64,000 nucleotides of DNA from Zhongshania aquimaris (GCF_019312595.1 NZ_JAHWDQ010000001.1:868001-932000); one strand, 5' to 3'; numbered from the stretch's first letter, positions 27,365 to 36,825 are shown. The notes: generated from the letters alone by a model not told the origin. A program made the numbers and translations.

Positions 27365-28045
27365 TTACTTCAGCATACTGTCTTTCAAAAAGCGCTGCAG
27401 AGACTGAAACCGCGCAGAGGTGTCGTAGTGATCATCGTGCAGCCAATTAAGGGTAATCACATTGGTCATACCCACCGTCATTTCCGCGCAAAACTGCGGG
27501 CTAAGCCCCGCTTTCAATTGCTCTTTGCTGTGGTTGAATAAACGGTTGTAGCAGTTGCTCATAAATTGTAACTGCCCGGCTCCTTGACTCATATTCGTTG
27601 ACAGCGAGCCCACTAAATAGCCAATCAATTCGCGTTCTAATTTACTGGCGGTGCTGTTGCGGGTAGCCAGCACGCTGAGAATAAAATCTAGTTGCAGTGC
27701 CAAATCGTCGCTTTGCTCGATGGCTTCGGTAATCAGGTCGTCGGTGCGCTGCAGTAACTCAGACTGACAAATATCCACTAATAGATCGTGTTTCGAACCG
27801 TAGTAGTTGTAGAAGGTCTTTTTGGCGATATCGACACAATCGCATATCGCATCAATGGTGATGCCATCCACGCCGTATCGGCTAATCAGGTGCAGGGTTT
27901 GCTCACAAATATTCTCGCGAACGGCCTTTTTCTTTCGTTCTCTACGTCCAAGCTGCACTACTGGCAAAATATTCACCTCAAAACCCCGATTTGGATTGCG
28001 ATAGTAACGCAAGCTTAGGCAGAGAACCAAACGAGGCTGGCGCAC
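27365..28045 (-). CDS. TetR-family transcriptional regulator
   Basis: The HTH segment is ISRYGVDGITIDAICDCVDIAKKTFYNYY-like (conserved TFYNYYGSKHDLL), preceded by basic RRERKKKAVREN, with a C-terminal ligand domain of about 130 residues. The listed start gives 226 residues, but the first 23 are not family-like and overlap a hairpin at 28037-28055. A GTG at 27976 (VNILPVVQLGRRER) is a likelier start. It lies just after the SDR gene and beside the divergent P450 gene, so it probably represses this small catabolic set. The ligand is unknown. Confidence 0.88.
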   Translation of the reverse strand: MRQPRLVLCLSLRYYRNPNRGFEVNILPVVQLGRRERKKKAVRENICEQTLHLISRYGVDGITIDAICDCVDIAKKTFYNYYGSKHDLLVDICQSELLQRTDDLITEAIEQSDDLALQLDFILSVLATRNSTASKLERELIGYLVGSLSTNMSQGAGQLQFMSNCYNRLFNHSKEQLKAGLSPQFCAEMTVGMTNVITLNWLHDDHYDTSARFQSLQRFLKDSMLK

Positions 28046-28065
28046 TGGGCGCCAGCGCGAGACAA

Positions 28066-28944
28066 CTACAAAACGTCGGGAACGGTCGGCGTAGTTTTAT
28101 TTAAAATACTGTCTACCCTGGCCACAAAGGCGGCTCGAGCTTTATCGGACATTGGCGATATCCAAAAGCGCTCGTCTCGAATGCCCTGAATGGCAAACTC
28201 AGCCACTTCCTCTGGCTCGGTGGTCTGCAATTGCATATCGTACTGCGCCATAATCGCCTTCATATCCTCTACGGAATGAATACCAGAATCGGGCTTATCA
28301 GGATTACCCGGCAGCGACTCCGGACGGTTGCGCTCAGAATTAAAGATACCGGTGTTCACCACATTGGGGCCGGGGAACAGGGCATTCACTTTCACCGGCG
28401 ACTGGCTAGCCTGCAGCTGATAGTGAAGATTTTCCGTAATGGCCTGCACAGCGGCTTTGCTCGCAGTGTAGATCGGCGTGTTTGGCAACATTAAAAAGGC
28501 GCCATTGCCCGAGCCCGTCACCACAAAATGAGCCTCTTCGTTCTGCGCAACCAATTTAGGTAAGAAAGCGTTGATCGAGTGAATTAAGCCCCAGGTGTTC
28601 ACCCGAAAGCCCCACTCCCAGTCGTTTAACTCATAGTCCCACATATTGCCGGCTTCACCGGTGCCCACACCCGCGTTAGCAAACACCAGGTGAATTGCAC
28701 CAAAGCGCGCCATAACAGCGTCTACCAGAGAATTCATCGACGTTGCGTCCGTCACATCGGCACGCTGGCCCATGCATTCGCAACCCAGTGCCGCTAGCTC
28801 AGACACGGTGCGGTCCAAGGCCTTGGCCTCGATATCAGCGACAACGACCTTTGCCCCCTCCTTGGCGAGTAAATGGGCGATTGCCCGCCCTACACCACTC
28901 GCACCACCGGTAATAACCGCTACCTTGCCTTTGAAATCTTTCAT
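28066..28944 (-). CDS. Short-chain dehydrogenase/reductase
   Basis: A 292-residue classical SDR: cofactor motif TGGASGVG (12-19), VVADIEAK at the end of strand 2 (acidic residue, favouring NAD(H)), NAG in LVFANAGVG, catalytic Tyr and Lys in YTASK, and a PG turn (LFPGPNVVNTG). It oxidises or reduces a hydroxyl/keto substrate not identifiable from sequence. Its start is divergent from a cytochrome P450 gene and it precedes a TetR gene on the same strand, suggesting the SDR acts on the P450 product. Confidence 0.92.
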   Translation of the reverse strand: MKDFKGKVAVITGGASGVGRAIAHLLAKEGAKVVVADIEAKALDRTVSELAALGCECMGQRADVTDATSMNSLVDAVMARFGAIHLVFANAGVGTGEAGNMWDYELNDWEWGFRVNTWGLIHSINAFLPKLVAQNEEAHFVVTGSGNGAFLMLPNTPIYTASKAAVQAITENLHYQLQASQSPVKVNALFPGPNVVNTGIFNSERNRPESLPGNPDKPDSGIHSVEDMKAIMAQYDMQLQTTEPEEVAEFAIQGIRDERFWISPMSDKARAAFVARVDSILNKTTPTVPDVL

Positions 28945-28981
28945 AGCTTGGGACTCCAGATGTTAATTTTTATTAAGTAAC

Positions 28982-29010
28982 TTGAGAATAAAATTACACT
29001 GGAGTATATT
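28982..29010 (+). promoter_or_regulatory. Probable sigma-70 promoter of the P450 gene
   Basis: TTGAGA, 17 bp, TATATT: both hexamers are close to consensus with the optimal spacer. The predicted start near 29017 leaves a leader of about 70 bases before the ATG at 29087. Confidence 0.6.
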
Positions 29011-29086
29011 TTTTTGCAAGCAGCTAAAATTTTATCGCATCAATAACAATCTGAGCCGCTAAGCGCGTCACCAGAGAGGATCAATC

Positions 29087-30328
29087 ATGTCAGAAAGTGC
29101 AACTGCTCTGCCCCCCATCGAGTCATTATTCGATCCTAACTCGCAGTCCTATGCCGAAAACCCCGCGCCGCAGTGCCTGGCCATCGCCGCGCGCGGCCCT
29201 TTGGTTTGGTATGCCCCTTGGCAGGCGTGGATCATGACCCAGATGCCCGACATCATGGACTGCTGGAAGCGCGAATACCTCTCCTCTGATTTTTACGACT
29301 GGGAATTTGCCCCGCCGCGCCCCACCGAGGAGAACTGGAACAAGTTCGAGAAAGCGCTGGTAGGCCACAGTCTGCTAGCCGATCCCGATCATCACCGCCT
29401 GGTGCGCCGTATTACCTCGCCGGCGTTCTCGCGCAATGTGGTCGAAAACATTCAGCGCCAAATAGAGCCCCACGTTAAGCGCCTGTTTGACGACATCGGC
29501 ACGCCGGAGTCCTTCGACTACATTACTGAGATTGCCCAACACATCCCCTTTATTTCTATTACGGCGATGGTCGGCGTACCAGAAAAATACTGGCCGGAAA
29601 TGAAACGCGTTACCCAAACCTTCACCGAAACATGGAACCCCACCATATCGGATGAGCGCCGTCTTCGCGCCCAGGAAGACAGCAATAAGGCCATTGATAT
29701 ACTACAGGTGGTGATTGCCGAGCGCCGCGAGAATCCACAGGAAGGCGACTTCCTCAGCGCCCTGCTAAAAATCGAAGCGGAAAATGAGAAATTCAATGAG
29801 TGGGATATTATCACCCTCATTCTCGCGCTAATCGGCGCTGGGGCAGACACCACCTTGATCGCCCAGCAATGGTCGGTCTACGCCTTATTAAAAAGCCCTG
29901 ATCAAGTGCCCTATGCACTGGAATCTGCCGATGCGTTTTCAAATGCCTTCAGCGAAATTATGCGCTGGTCCGGCAACTCTAAAATGGGCTTTGCGCGCTA
30001 CGCACCCAGCGACATGCAGCTACTAGGTCAAGACGTGAAGAAAGGCCAAATGGTATTGATGATGCCACACCTAAAAGACCACGATCCGGCCCATTTCGAC
30101 AACCCGGAAAAACTCGACGTAAGACGCCAGTTCGAGCCCGACGTGCTATTCGGCTACGGCCCACGTTTTTGTATTGGCGCGGCACTAGCCAAACGTCAGC
30201 TCTACTTAACTTTGGGAGAAATGTTTAAGCGCTTCCCGAATATCTCACTTGCAGAAGAGCCAGAGCGCGATTTAGAAGATCACAACGCAGTGGTATTTAA
30301 GCGCTTAATGCTTAATACCAATTTATAA
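29087..30328 (+). CDS. Cytochrome P450
   Basis: A 413-residue soluble bacterial P450. The heme-thiolate loop is FGYGPRFCIGAALA with axial Cys362. The I-helix oxygen-activation motif is IGAGADTTL. The ExxR motif falls in FSEIMRWSG. It hydroxylates an unidentified substrate using electrons from a separate ferredoxin and reductase not encoded here. GAGAGGA precedes the ATG. It is divergent from the SDR and TetR genes, which suggests co-regulation. Length and motifs are normal. Confidence 0.95.
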   Translation: MSESATALPPIESLFDPNSQSYAENPAPQCLAIAARGPLVWYAPWQAWIMTQMPDIMDCWKREYLSSDFYDWEFAPPRPTEENWNKFEKALVGHSLLADPDHHRLVRRITSPAFSRNVVENIQRQIEPHVKRLFDDIGTPESFDYITEIAQHIPFISITAMVGVPEKYWPEMKRVTQTFTETWNPTISDERRLRAQEDSNKAIDILQVVIAERRENPQEGDFLSALLKIEAENEKFNEWDIITLILALIGAGADTTLIAQQWSVYALLKSPDQVPYALESADAFSNAFSEIMRWSGNSKMGFARYAPSDMQLLGQDVKKGQMVLMMPHLKDHDPAHFDNPEKLDVRRQFEPDVLFGYGPRFCIGAALAKRQLYLTLGEMFKRFPNISLAEEPERDLEDHNAVVFKRLMLNTNL

Positions 30329-30395
30329 AAAATCCATTAGTTATATGGCGTGAATTAATACAGCGACGAACCGTAATGCGACTGCTATGGCCGCG

Positions 30396-31412
30396 TTAAT
30401 CGAGCAAGGACGCTCTGAGCTCACGGACGCTGAGTCCGGTTCTGCGTTTAAGCATTTTTCTAAGCGAGGCGGCATCGGAGTAGCATAGTTTCTCAGCAAT
30501 AAAATTCATGGATTCGCTGCGCTTTAGCCAGTGCCGTGCAAGTTTTTCAAAGACCTGCTCCTGAATTTCTTTATAGCTAATGTCTTCGCCCTGCAATCGA
30601 CGAAGCAAGGTGCGCTCACCCAAGCCCAGCTTTTCAGCAACGGTTTTGCGGCTTGGGATTAGGTCGCTATCGATCAGCGATAAGATCGCGGTCTCGATAC
30701 TACCTCTGAGATTTTTAAGATTAAGGACTTGGTGCTTTAAACGGGAGTCCAGCGATTCGTAAAGTAGCGGATCAGCAGACACCAAAGGCAAATCGAGTAC
30801 CCGCGACTCTACGCAAATGGCATAGCTAGTTGTATTAAATTTACAGGGACAGCCTAACAGCCGCTCGTATTTATCGCGCAAATCGAAGTCTGGATGGGCA
30901 AACCGGACCTCTGCAAAACGATAATTTTCGCCGGGAAAGCAGTCCTGCATAGTACGGATACAGGCACTAATAAAGGCATCATAGGAGTGGTGAGTTATTT
31001 GCATTCGAGGGTTGGCGAGCTTAAAGCTCATCACTCCAAGTCTGCCCTGTTCACTTAGCGTGTAGTGCCAGGCTTCGCTGACCACGCTTATTTGGTGAAG
31101 TGCCTCAATAATAGATTGCCGAAACGTCGTGGCCACCATCATTTTAAATGCCAGTGGGCCAAGGGTACGAAAATGGAAACGCTCTAGAACGCCAAGACCA
31201 ATATCGGGGGCAGCACCCAAGCGATCTGCCGCTCGCCACAGAGCGGTAATGTCGTCTTGATTGACACGGCTTAGCGATTGCCAAGCATCTGGATTTAACT
31301 TCGCCTCTTTAAAGAGGCGTTCTCGGTCGACATGACAGCCCTCCGCGATGACCTGGGCAATCATATGCGCCCATTGCAGATTAGTCGTAATGGTCGTTGA
31401 GCTTTTTGTCAC
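30396..31412 (-). CDS. AraC-family transcriptional regulator
   Basis: A 338-residue regulator with an N-terminal arabinose-binding-like domain (PF12625 type, e.g. DIGLGVLERFHFRTLGPLAF) and a C-terminal double HTH: KTVAEKLGLGERTLLRRLQ and then MNFIAEKLCYSDAASLRKML, ending RRTGLSVRELR. This OruR/ArgR-like layout is common next to catabolic genes. It is divergent from the beta-helix/diheme cytochrome gene, 143 bp away, and convergent with the P450 gene; the former is the likelier target. Confidence 0.92.
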   Translation of the reverse strand: MTKSSTTITTNLQWAHMIAQVIAEGCHVDRERLFKEAKLNPDAWQSLSRVNQDDITALWRAADRLGAAPDIGLGVLERFHFRTLGPLAFKMMVATTFRQSIIEALHQISVVSEAWHYTLSEQGRLGVMSFKLANPRMQITHHSYDAFISACIRTMQDCFPGENYRFAEVRFAHPDFDLRDKYERLLGCPCKFNTTSYAICVESRVLDLPLVSADPLLYESLDSRLKHQVLNLKNLRGSIETAILSLIDSDLIPSRKTVAEKLGLGERTLLRRLQGEDISYKEIQEQVFEKLARHWLKRSESMNFIAEKLCYSDAASLRKMLKRRTGLSVRELRASLLD

Positions 31413-31555
31413 AAATTAACCTATTTCCGGCGCGAATTTGCATTGTACGCAAATTTAAACTCGCTAGCATAGGATATTGGGGAGTACCAAATCAAAGAAG
31501 TCGAAAACAATACTAGTGACTACTTTGATTAGACAAACATTACGGGCTGAAATTA

Positions 31556-34500
31556 ATGCAAATGCTAAATAGAGAGTTGATCAGAATTACGTTCATGGCC
31601 GCCATACTTGGGCTTGTCGCCTGCGGAGGTTCAAGCAGTAAATCGTCATCTGGCGGCGACCCCGTCACTGAAAACCCAGACACCGGCAACCCAGATGAAG
31701 TTGCAACGGGCCGGACCTTCGTGATCCATCCCGGAGCAGACGCCACAAACCAAATGTTGTTGGCGATGATTGAGGTCAAGCCAAAAGATATTATCGAATT
31801 CGCCGAAGGCTATTTCGAACTGACATCCGGCATTCAAATTTCTGGCACTGAAGATATTCTGGTAAAAGGCCAAGGCAAAAACAAAACCGTTTTATCTTTT
31901 AAAAATAGCGGCTCTCAAGAAGGCTTTTTAGCCACTACCGTGCGCGGTATTACCGTAGAAGACTTAACCGTACTCGACTCCCCAGGTGACGCATTTAAAC
32001 TGCAGGGCGTTGACCACGGCACACTGCGCCGAGTTCGCGCCATCTGGTCAAGTGGCCGCAATACCGCTAACGAAGACACGATTACCGCAGCCAACTACAC
32101 AAGTAAACTCAACGTTGCCTGTACCGACCCTGCGCGCCACAACCCGGATAACCCCAATCCACTGGAAACAGACACCACCTCTCCCGACTACAACGTGAGC
32201 AAGCTATCGGGGCGCTACGGCATCTATCCGGTTAACTCAAAAAATATCTTGGTTGAAGAAACGGAATCGGTGGGGGCATCAGACGCCGGCATCTATGTTG
32301 GCCAAACTGACAACGCCATCATTCGCAATAGCCGAGCGGCCTATAACGTCTTTGGTTTTGAAATAGAAAACGTGCGCGGTGGCGAATACGTCGACAATCT
32401 ATCTGAATGTAATACCGGTGGTTTCTTGGTATACGACTTAGATGGCCTAACACGCTACGGTAGCCGCACCCGTATGTACCGCAATACCTCTCGCAACAAC
32501 AATAGCTACAACTTTGCCGAACCCGGCAGCATTGTCTCCAACGTACCCCGTGGTACCGGCATGCTGACCATGGGCTACGACAAAATAGATGTGTTTGAAA
32601 ACACCTTCGAGAACAACGGCACCGCAGGCATTGTCCACACCAGCTACGAGTTATTTGGTGTGCCTGGCGATCGTCGTATGGACTTGTACAGCGAAGGCGT
32701 ACACATTTGGAATAACACTTTTAAGGACAACGGTAACGATCTGCCGCAGCCAGATTTTGCCGCCATTTTAGAAACCGGCGGCGAGCAAATCACATCGGCC
32801 TTCCCCATGTTGGTCGGTTTAAAAATGCTCGCTGGCGCGGGAGAATATCGCGGTGCGCATATCGTTTGGGATGGTTATGAGGACGAATACAATCCCGACT
32901 GTGGCTACCCGACAGACAGCAATGGCCAGCCGATACCCGCCGACGCTGAAGGTAAGCCTATCTCAGGCAACCAATACCCTAACCCGTCTTGTCGCTATAA
33001 CGCCTACAAATTTAACGACGCCGGCGAGCGCAAAAAACCTCAGTGGTGGTATTCGTGTATCGACGCGGATAACAACTTCGACAGTGACAGCGCAACCTTT
33101 GCTAATTTCCACGGCACAGAAGGCTTAGAAGTATTAATTAACTTACCACCAGACGGACCAGAAGATATTGTAGATATTCTTACCAGTGTTCCAAACTTTC
33201 CGGCCGACACGGATTTAACCCCCCATTTGTGCGAACAAAGCTATGGCAGCAATATGGCAGCCTTGCCGCCAATTGTGATACCGGAGTTTGTCGCCTCGGG
33301 TAATATTGATCCGGCGCCACCACAATCATTAATCGATCAGCTTTGCCAAACTAATGTGGCTGATGGAAAAATTAATGCAGACGCCTATCGAGTTAATTGC
33401 CCGCGCTTGGATCAGTATCATTTATTCAGCGATCCACAAGATCCAACCAGTCTACCTAACGGCCAAGGCGTGCCGTTTGTGCTGAATACAAAATTGTTTT
33501 CTGATTATTCCACAAAGTATCGCGTGGCCTATATTCCAGAAGGCGAGCAAGCCATCTACCGCGATGGCGAGGACAATGCCAACGCCGCCATATTGTTCCC
33601 GCTAGGCACTATATTAGCCAAGACGTTCTCTTTCACTAACGAACCAAGTCAAACTGAAACAGCTGTTGAAACGCGCTTGATAATAAAGCGTCAAACCAGT
33701 GGCGGTCAGTTCTACTGGGAAGGCTTGGAATATAAGTGGACAGTAGAGAATGGCCAAAAAGTCGCCCGATTGCTACAACAAGGTGACCTCGTTAGCGGCA
33801 GCTGGGACTACCACGACGTCGACAGTGGCGAGCACTACGTGGGATCTACCGACAGTTACTCATTGCCGAACGCCAACCAGTGTCAAAGCTGTCATGCCAA
33901 CGACGACGCCGAAACAGGTACCGCTCCGATTGGGCCTAAAGCGCGTAATTTGAACCGTCCCTTTGCCAGTGAGTCCCCGCTGCCTAGCGGCATTGATTCA
34001 CACCCCATTAATGGCAAGAACCAACTACTGTATCTCTGCCAAAATGGCTTGATGAAAAACTGCCCCAGCAACTTAGCATTGGATTCGACGACGCAGTATT
34101 TAACCGCCGTTGAGCGCAACCCCAAATTTAATGTTCCCGGTGATGCGGGCTTCGCCGCTGGCAGCGATCAAGATATTGAAAAGCGCGTGCGCTCATACCT
34201 AGAAGTAAACTGCAGCCACTGCCATAACCCTCGTGGTTTAGCGCAGAACACCGGCTTTTACCTCGATGTATTCCGCTCAGTTAACGACACCTTCGGTATT
34301 TGCAAGGGACCAACCGCGAGTGGCACCGAAGGCCGCGGCGGACGCGAATATGACATCGTGCCCGGCAGTGCCTTAGACTCTATTTTGCCTTATCGTCTGG
34401 GGCCCGAGGCGACAACCCTCGCCGCGCGCATGCCTCCGATTGCACGCAGCACCGTTCACGGCACCGCGTTTAATTTGGTGACCCAGTGGATCAATGAGGT

Positions 34501-34642
34501 GGTGGACGACAGCTATGACAATGCCGATGCCTGTAAAGGCAGCACCGGTGGCGGCAGCACAGAATCTCTGTGTGCACCCGACGAAATACCGCTGCTTGGT
34601 GGCCAATGTCTACCACTTAGCTCAATATTCGGTGAGTTTTAA
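31556..34642 (+). CDS. Beta-helix / SO2930-type diheme cytochrome fusion lipoprotein
   Basis: A 1028-residue lipoprotein: signal FMAAILGLVACGG with the lipobox Cys near residue 23 and a Ser-rich linker. Residues 50-560 carry right-handed parallel beta-helix repeats (YGIYPVNSKNILVEETES; GIYVGQTDNAIIRNSRA; FEIENVRGGEYVDNL). Residues about 590-1000 match the SO2930/HNE_0200-type diheme cytochrome with heme sites CQSCHAND near 776-780 and CSHCHNPRG near 886-890. In other genomes I know of these as two adjacent genes; here they are one open frame. It is outer-membrane or periplasmic; substrate unknown. Confidence 0.88.
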   Translation: MQMLNRELIRITFMAAILGLVACGGSSSKSSSGGDPVTENPDTGNPDEVATGRTFVIHPGADATNQMLLAMIEVKPKDIIEFAEGYFELTSGIQISGTEDILVKGQGKNKTVLSFKNSGSQEGFLATTVRGITVEDLTVLDSPGDAFKLQGVDHGTLRRVRAIWSSGRNTANEDTITAANYTSKLNVACTDPARHNPDNPNPLETDTTSPDYNVSKLSGRYGIYPVNSKNILVEETESVGASDAGIYVGQTDNAIIRNSRAAYNVFGFEIENVRGGEYVDNLSECNTGGFLVYDLDGLTRYGSRTRMYRNTSRNNNSYNFAEPGSIVSNVPRGTGMLTMGYDKIDVFENTFENNGTAGIVHTSYELFGVPGDRRMDLYSEGVHIWNNTFKDNGNDLPQPDFAAILETGGEQITSAFPMLVGLKMLAGAGEYRGAHIVWDGYEDEYNPDCGYPTDSNGQPIPADAEGKPISGNQYPNPSCRYNAYKFNDAGERKKPQWWYSCIDADNNFDSDSATFANFHGTEGLEVLINLPPDGPEDIVDILTSVPNFPADTDLTPHLCEQSYGSNMAALPPIVIPEFVASGNIDPAPPQSLIDQLCQTNVADGKINADAYRVNCPRLDQYHLFSDPQDPTSLPNGQGVPFVLNTKLFSDYSTKYRVAYIPEGEQAIYRDGEDNANAAILFPLGTILAKTFSFTNEPSQTETAVETRLIIKRQTSGGQFYWEGLEYKWTVENGQKVARLLQQGDLVSGSWDYHDVDSGEHYVGSTDSYSLPNANQCQSCHANDDAETGTAPIGPKARNLNRPFASESPLPSGIDSHPINGKNQLLYLCQNGLMKNCPSNLALDSTTQYLTAVERNPKFNVPGDAGFAAGSDQDIEKRVRSYLEVNCSHCHNPRGLAQNTGFYLDVFRSVNDTFGICKGPTASGTEGRGGREYDIVPGSALDSILPYRLGPEATTLAARMPPIARSTVHGTAFNLVTQWINEVVDDSYDNADACKGSTGGGSTESLCAPDEIPLLGGQCLPLSSIFGEF

Positions 34643-34650
34643 GTAGTTCA

Positions 34651-34684
34651 TTTGGACATACACCTTAGTCGGTGTATGTCCAAA
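34651..34684. terminator. Bidirectional hairpin terminator
   Basis: TTTGGACATACACC, loop TTAGTC, GGTGTATGTCCAAA: a perfect 14-bp stem exactly between two convergent stop codons (34642 and 34689). The flanking A/T at the stem base gives only short U runs. Confidence 0.7.
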
Positions 34685-34688
34685 CTGC

Positions 34689-35342
34689 TCACAGCAATGA
34701 CACTTCCGTTTTGTTCAGCAACCAAACCACTTCGTTGGCCGCAGCACCGCCTTTGAACCCCCCCTCTAATTTCACCCGATCCAGGCATTGCAGAGCGTAA
34801 ACTGCCTCATAGTGATCACGCAGCTCAGCTTCGCCAATTGAAAACGGCGGTCCTTCTTGCAGGTCTTGGTTGTATTCAAAACAAATTATGAGCTGCAGTG
34901 CCGCGCGGCAAATTTCGGTCAGCAGAACGGTATAACTGCGCCTCATGCTCTCAGGCAAGGCCACCAATGCTGCGCGATCGTATATAGCGTCTACCTCGCC
35001 GACTAGCTCCGCCGACAGCTCAAAAATATCGCCAACAAATATATCGATATATGGCGCCCGATAGCGACGAAGTTTGCCCAGCTCTGTCACATCGGGACGC
35101 AGCCCCAAGTCCGCAAATAAGGCCTCTATCGCCAACTCACTAAGCTCGGCACCAATAACGTGGACACCCTGCGCTAACAGCCAAGCAATATCATTAGTCT
35201 TGCCGCACAGGGGAATAAAAACCCGACTACCCGCAGCCAAATTCAGTTTAGAAAAATGCGCTTTAAGTAAGGGGTTTCCCCGCTCCTGGTGAAACCCTAT
35301 TTCATTAGCGCCCCAGCGCTGGTGCCAAAACTCTGCATCCAT
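34689..35342 (-). CDS. tpm: Thiopurine S-methyltransferase
   Basis: A 217-residue SAM-dependent methyltransferase. It begins with the TPMT hallmark MDAEFWHQRWGANEIGFHQ, then has RVFIPLCGKTNDIAWLLAQG (SAM-binding loop), VIGAELSELAIEALF and IYDRAALVALPESMR. Bacterial Tpm methylates thiols and can methylate selenium or tellurium oxyanions. The gene is driven from a MerR-type promoter and is divergent from a MerR-family regulator gene, which implies induction by a thiol-reactive or metalloid stress; that last step is inference. Confidence 0.94.
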   Translation of the reverse strand: MDAEFWHQRWGANEIGFHQERGNPLLKAHFSKLNLAAGSRVFIPLCGKTNDIAWLLAQGVHVIGAELSELAIEALFADLGLRPDVTELGKLRRYRAPYIDIFVGDIFELSAELVGEVDAIYDRAALVALPESMRRSYTVLLTEICRAALQLIICFEYNQDLQEGPPFSIGEAELRDHYEAVYALQCLDRVKLEGGFKGGAAANEVVWLLNKTEVSLL

Positions 35343-35408
35343 AAACGACTCCTATTACCATTTAATGTATATCGGTAGCTGTGCTTGCGAGCATCACGGC
35401 TGACAGAT

Positions 35409-35439
35409 AGCATACAAGTTCAAGTCGACTTGAAGTCAA
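35409..35439 (-). promoter_or_regulatory. MerR-type promoter/operator of tpm
   Basis: On the minus strand TTGACT (35434-35439) and TATGCT (35409-35414) are separated by 19 bp. Within the spacer lies the perfect palindrome TTCAAGTCGACTTGAA (35419-35434). An over-long 19-bp spacer holding a dyad is the hallmark of promoters activated by MerR-family proteins through DNA untwisting. It points at tpm, with the MerR gene on the other strand. Confidence 0.85.
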
Positions 35440-35474
35440 GTGTCGCGATCACACTGCCAATAATGGGGTCATCC

Positions 35475-35879
35475 ATGGACATCGCTGAGGTTGCCAAGGC
35501 ATCCGGATTGCCAAGCTCTACGCTACGATATTACGAAGAAAAAGGCCTTATCCAATCCACCGGTAGAAAGGGATTGCGACGACTTTTTAAAGCAGATGTA
35601 GTAGACCGCTTAGCACTTATATCACTAGGGCGAGCGGCGGGCTTTTCACTCGCCGACATTAGCGATGTATTTACAGCCAATGGTCCACAGATAAACCGAG
35701 CAGCTCTGCTAGAAAAAGCCGACGAACTCGACAAAAAAATTGCTGAGCTAAGCCGTATTCGCAATGGACTTAGGCACGCCGCTGTCTGCAAGGCTGATAG
35801 CCATTTTGAATGCCCTACATTTTTACGGCTGCTAAACATCGCTGGTAAATCGCACCACCGGCCGAAGCCAAGGTGGTAA
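35475..35879 (+). CDS. MerR-family transcriptional regulator
   Basis: A 134-residue regulator. MDIAEVAKASGLPSSTLRYY and EEKGLIQSTGRKGLRRLF form the MerR winged HTH, followed by a dimerisation helix (LLEKADELDKKIAELSRIRN) and a short C-terminal tail with two cysteines (AAVCKADSHFECPTFL) that could sense metal or redox state. The frame is open from 35385, but that extension encodes the operator itself and is not MerR-like, so I choose the ATG at 35475. It probably autoregulates and activates tpm on the other strand. Confidence 0.9.
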   Translation: MDIAEVAKASGLPSSTLRYYEEKGLIQSTGRKGLRRLFKADVVDRLALISLGRAAGFSLADISDVFTANGPQINRAALLEKADELDKKIAELSRIRNGLRHAAVCKADSHFECPTFLRLLNIAGKSHHRPKPRW

Positions 35880-36009
35880 AAGCCCGTAAAGGCGGCTCGA
35901 TCAGAATCTACTTGTCGTTAATATCCGTACAAACAGCACAGATAATTACTTACTAACATATTCAGCGGCCCCAGCGCGTATTTACGCCACACAAACCACG
36001 ACAGCGACT

Positions 36010-36825
36010 ATGAAACTACTGCTCATTGCCTTTGCCCTACTCTTCGTTTTAGCCTGCTCCACAGTGGGGTTCACTAAATCCGTAGACGTTCGCAAAATCG
36101 ACAACATCGTTTTCAAGGAAATAGACACGACCGCCTTGGTCGGAGATATGTATATCCCTGACATTGCGGGCCCCAAACCCGCTGTGATTGTGGTTCACGG
36201 CGGCGGCTGGACAAACCGCAGCGGAAAAATGGAAGGCATTAGCAAAAAACTCGCCCAAGACGGTTTTGTAGTCTTCAACATCACCTACCGACTCGCACCT
36301 GAAAGCCGCTATCCGTCGCAGGTTGAGGATGTGTCAGACGCTATCTCATGGCTCTACCAGCACGCCGACGAATATGAAATTGACCCCCTCAACATCAGCG
36401 GTTGGGGTTATTCAGCTGGGGCGCACTTAATCTTAATGGCGGGCTTAGATCGCGATAAGTCACCGCAATTACGCAGCATCGTCGCCGGTGGCACCCCTGC
36501 CGATCTCACTCGCTGGCCGAACTCACCACTAGTATTAAAACTAATTGGCGAACCTTTAGCGAACGCCGAAGAAACTTGGATAGAAGCCTCGCCCGTCAAC
36601 CACGTCGTTAAAAATTCACCGCCGGTATTTTTATACCACGGCCAGTTGGACAGCCTTGTCGAACCGGAACAAATGGCCTTGATGGCCGAGGCCCTAAAGA
36701 AACAAAACGTCCCGGTTGAAACATACACTGTGAACTTACTAGGTCACATTCTGACCTACGCCATAGCCAACGGCGCCGAGCGCAGCGGTATTGAGTTTGT
36801 AAAAGCACATGAGGCGAGTGAGTAA
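36010..36825 (+). CDS. Alpha/beta hydrolase (esterase-like) lipoprotein
   Basis: A 271-residue hydrolase with a lipoprotein-type signal (LLLIAFALLFVLAC, Cys about 16). The oxyanion-hole segment is VVHGGGWTNRSG (HGGG type, hormone-sensitive-lipase-like), the nucleophile elbow is GWGYSAGAH, the acid is in YHGQLDSLVEPEQ and the histidine in LLGHILTY. It is probably a periplasmic carboxylesterase. It is monocistronic. Confidence 0.9.
   Translation: MKLLLIAFALLFVLACSTVGFTKSVDVRKIDNIVFKEIDTTALVGDMYIPDIAGPKPAVIVVHGGGWTNRSGKMEGISKKLAQDGFVVFNITYRLAPESRYPSQVEDVSDAISWLYQHADEYEIDPLNISGWGYSAGAHLILMAGLDRDKSPQLRSIVAGGTPADLTRWPNSPLVLKLIGEPLANAEETWIEASPVNHVVKNSPPVFLYHGQLDSLVEPEQMALMAEALKKQNVPVETYTVNLLGHILTYAIANGAERSGIEFVKAHEASE

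Noticed and set aside
28037-28055. CTGGCGC/GCGCCAG hairpin after the SDR gene as a terminator
   Set aside because: No U tract on the minus strand; it is more likely a spacer feature between SDR and TetR genes.
35385-35474. N-terminal extension of the MerR regulator
   Set aside because: It encodes the operator palindrome and is unlike MerR proteins; the ATG at 35475 starts the HTH exactly.
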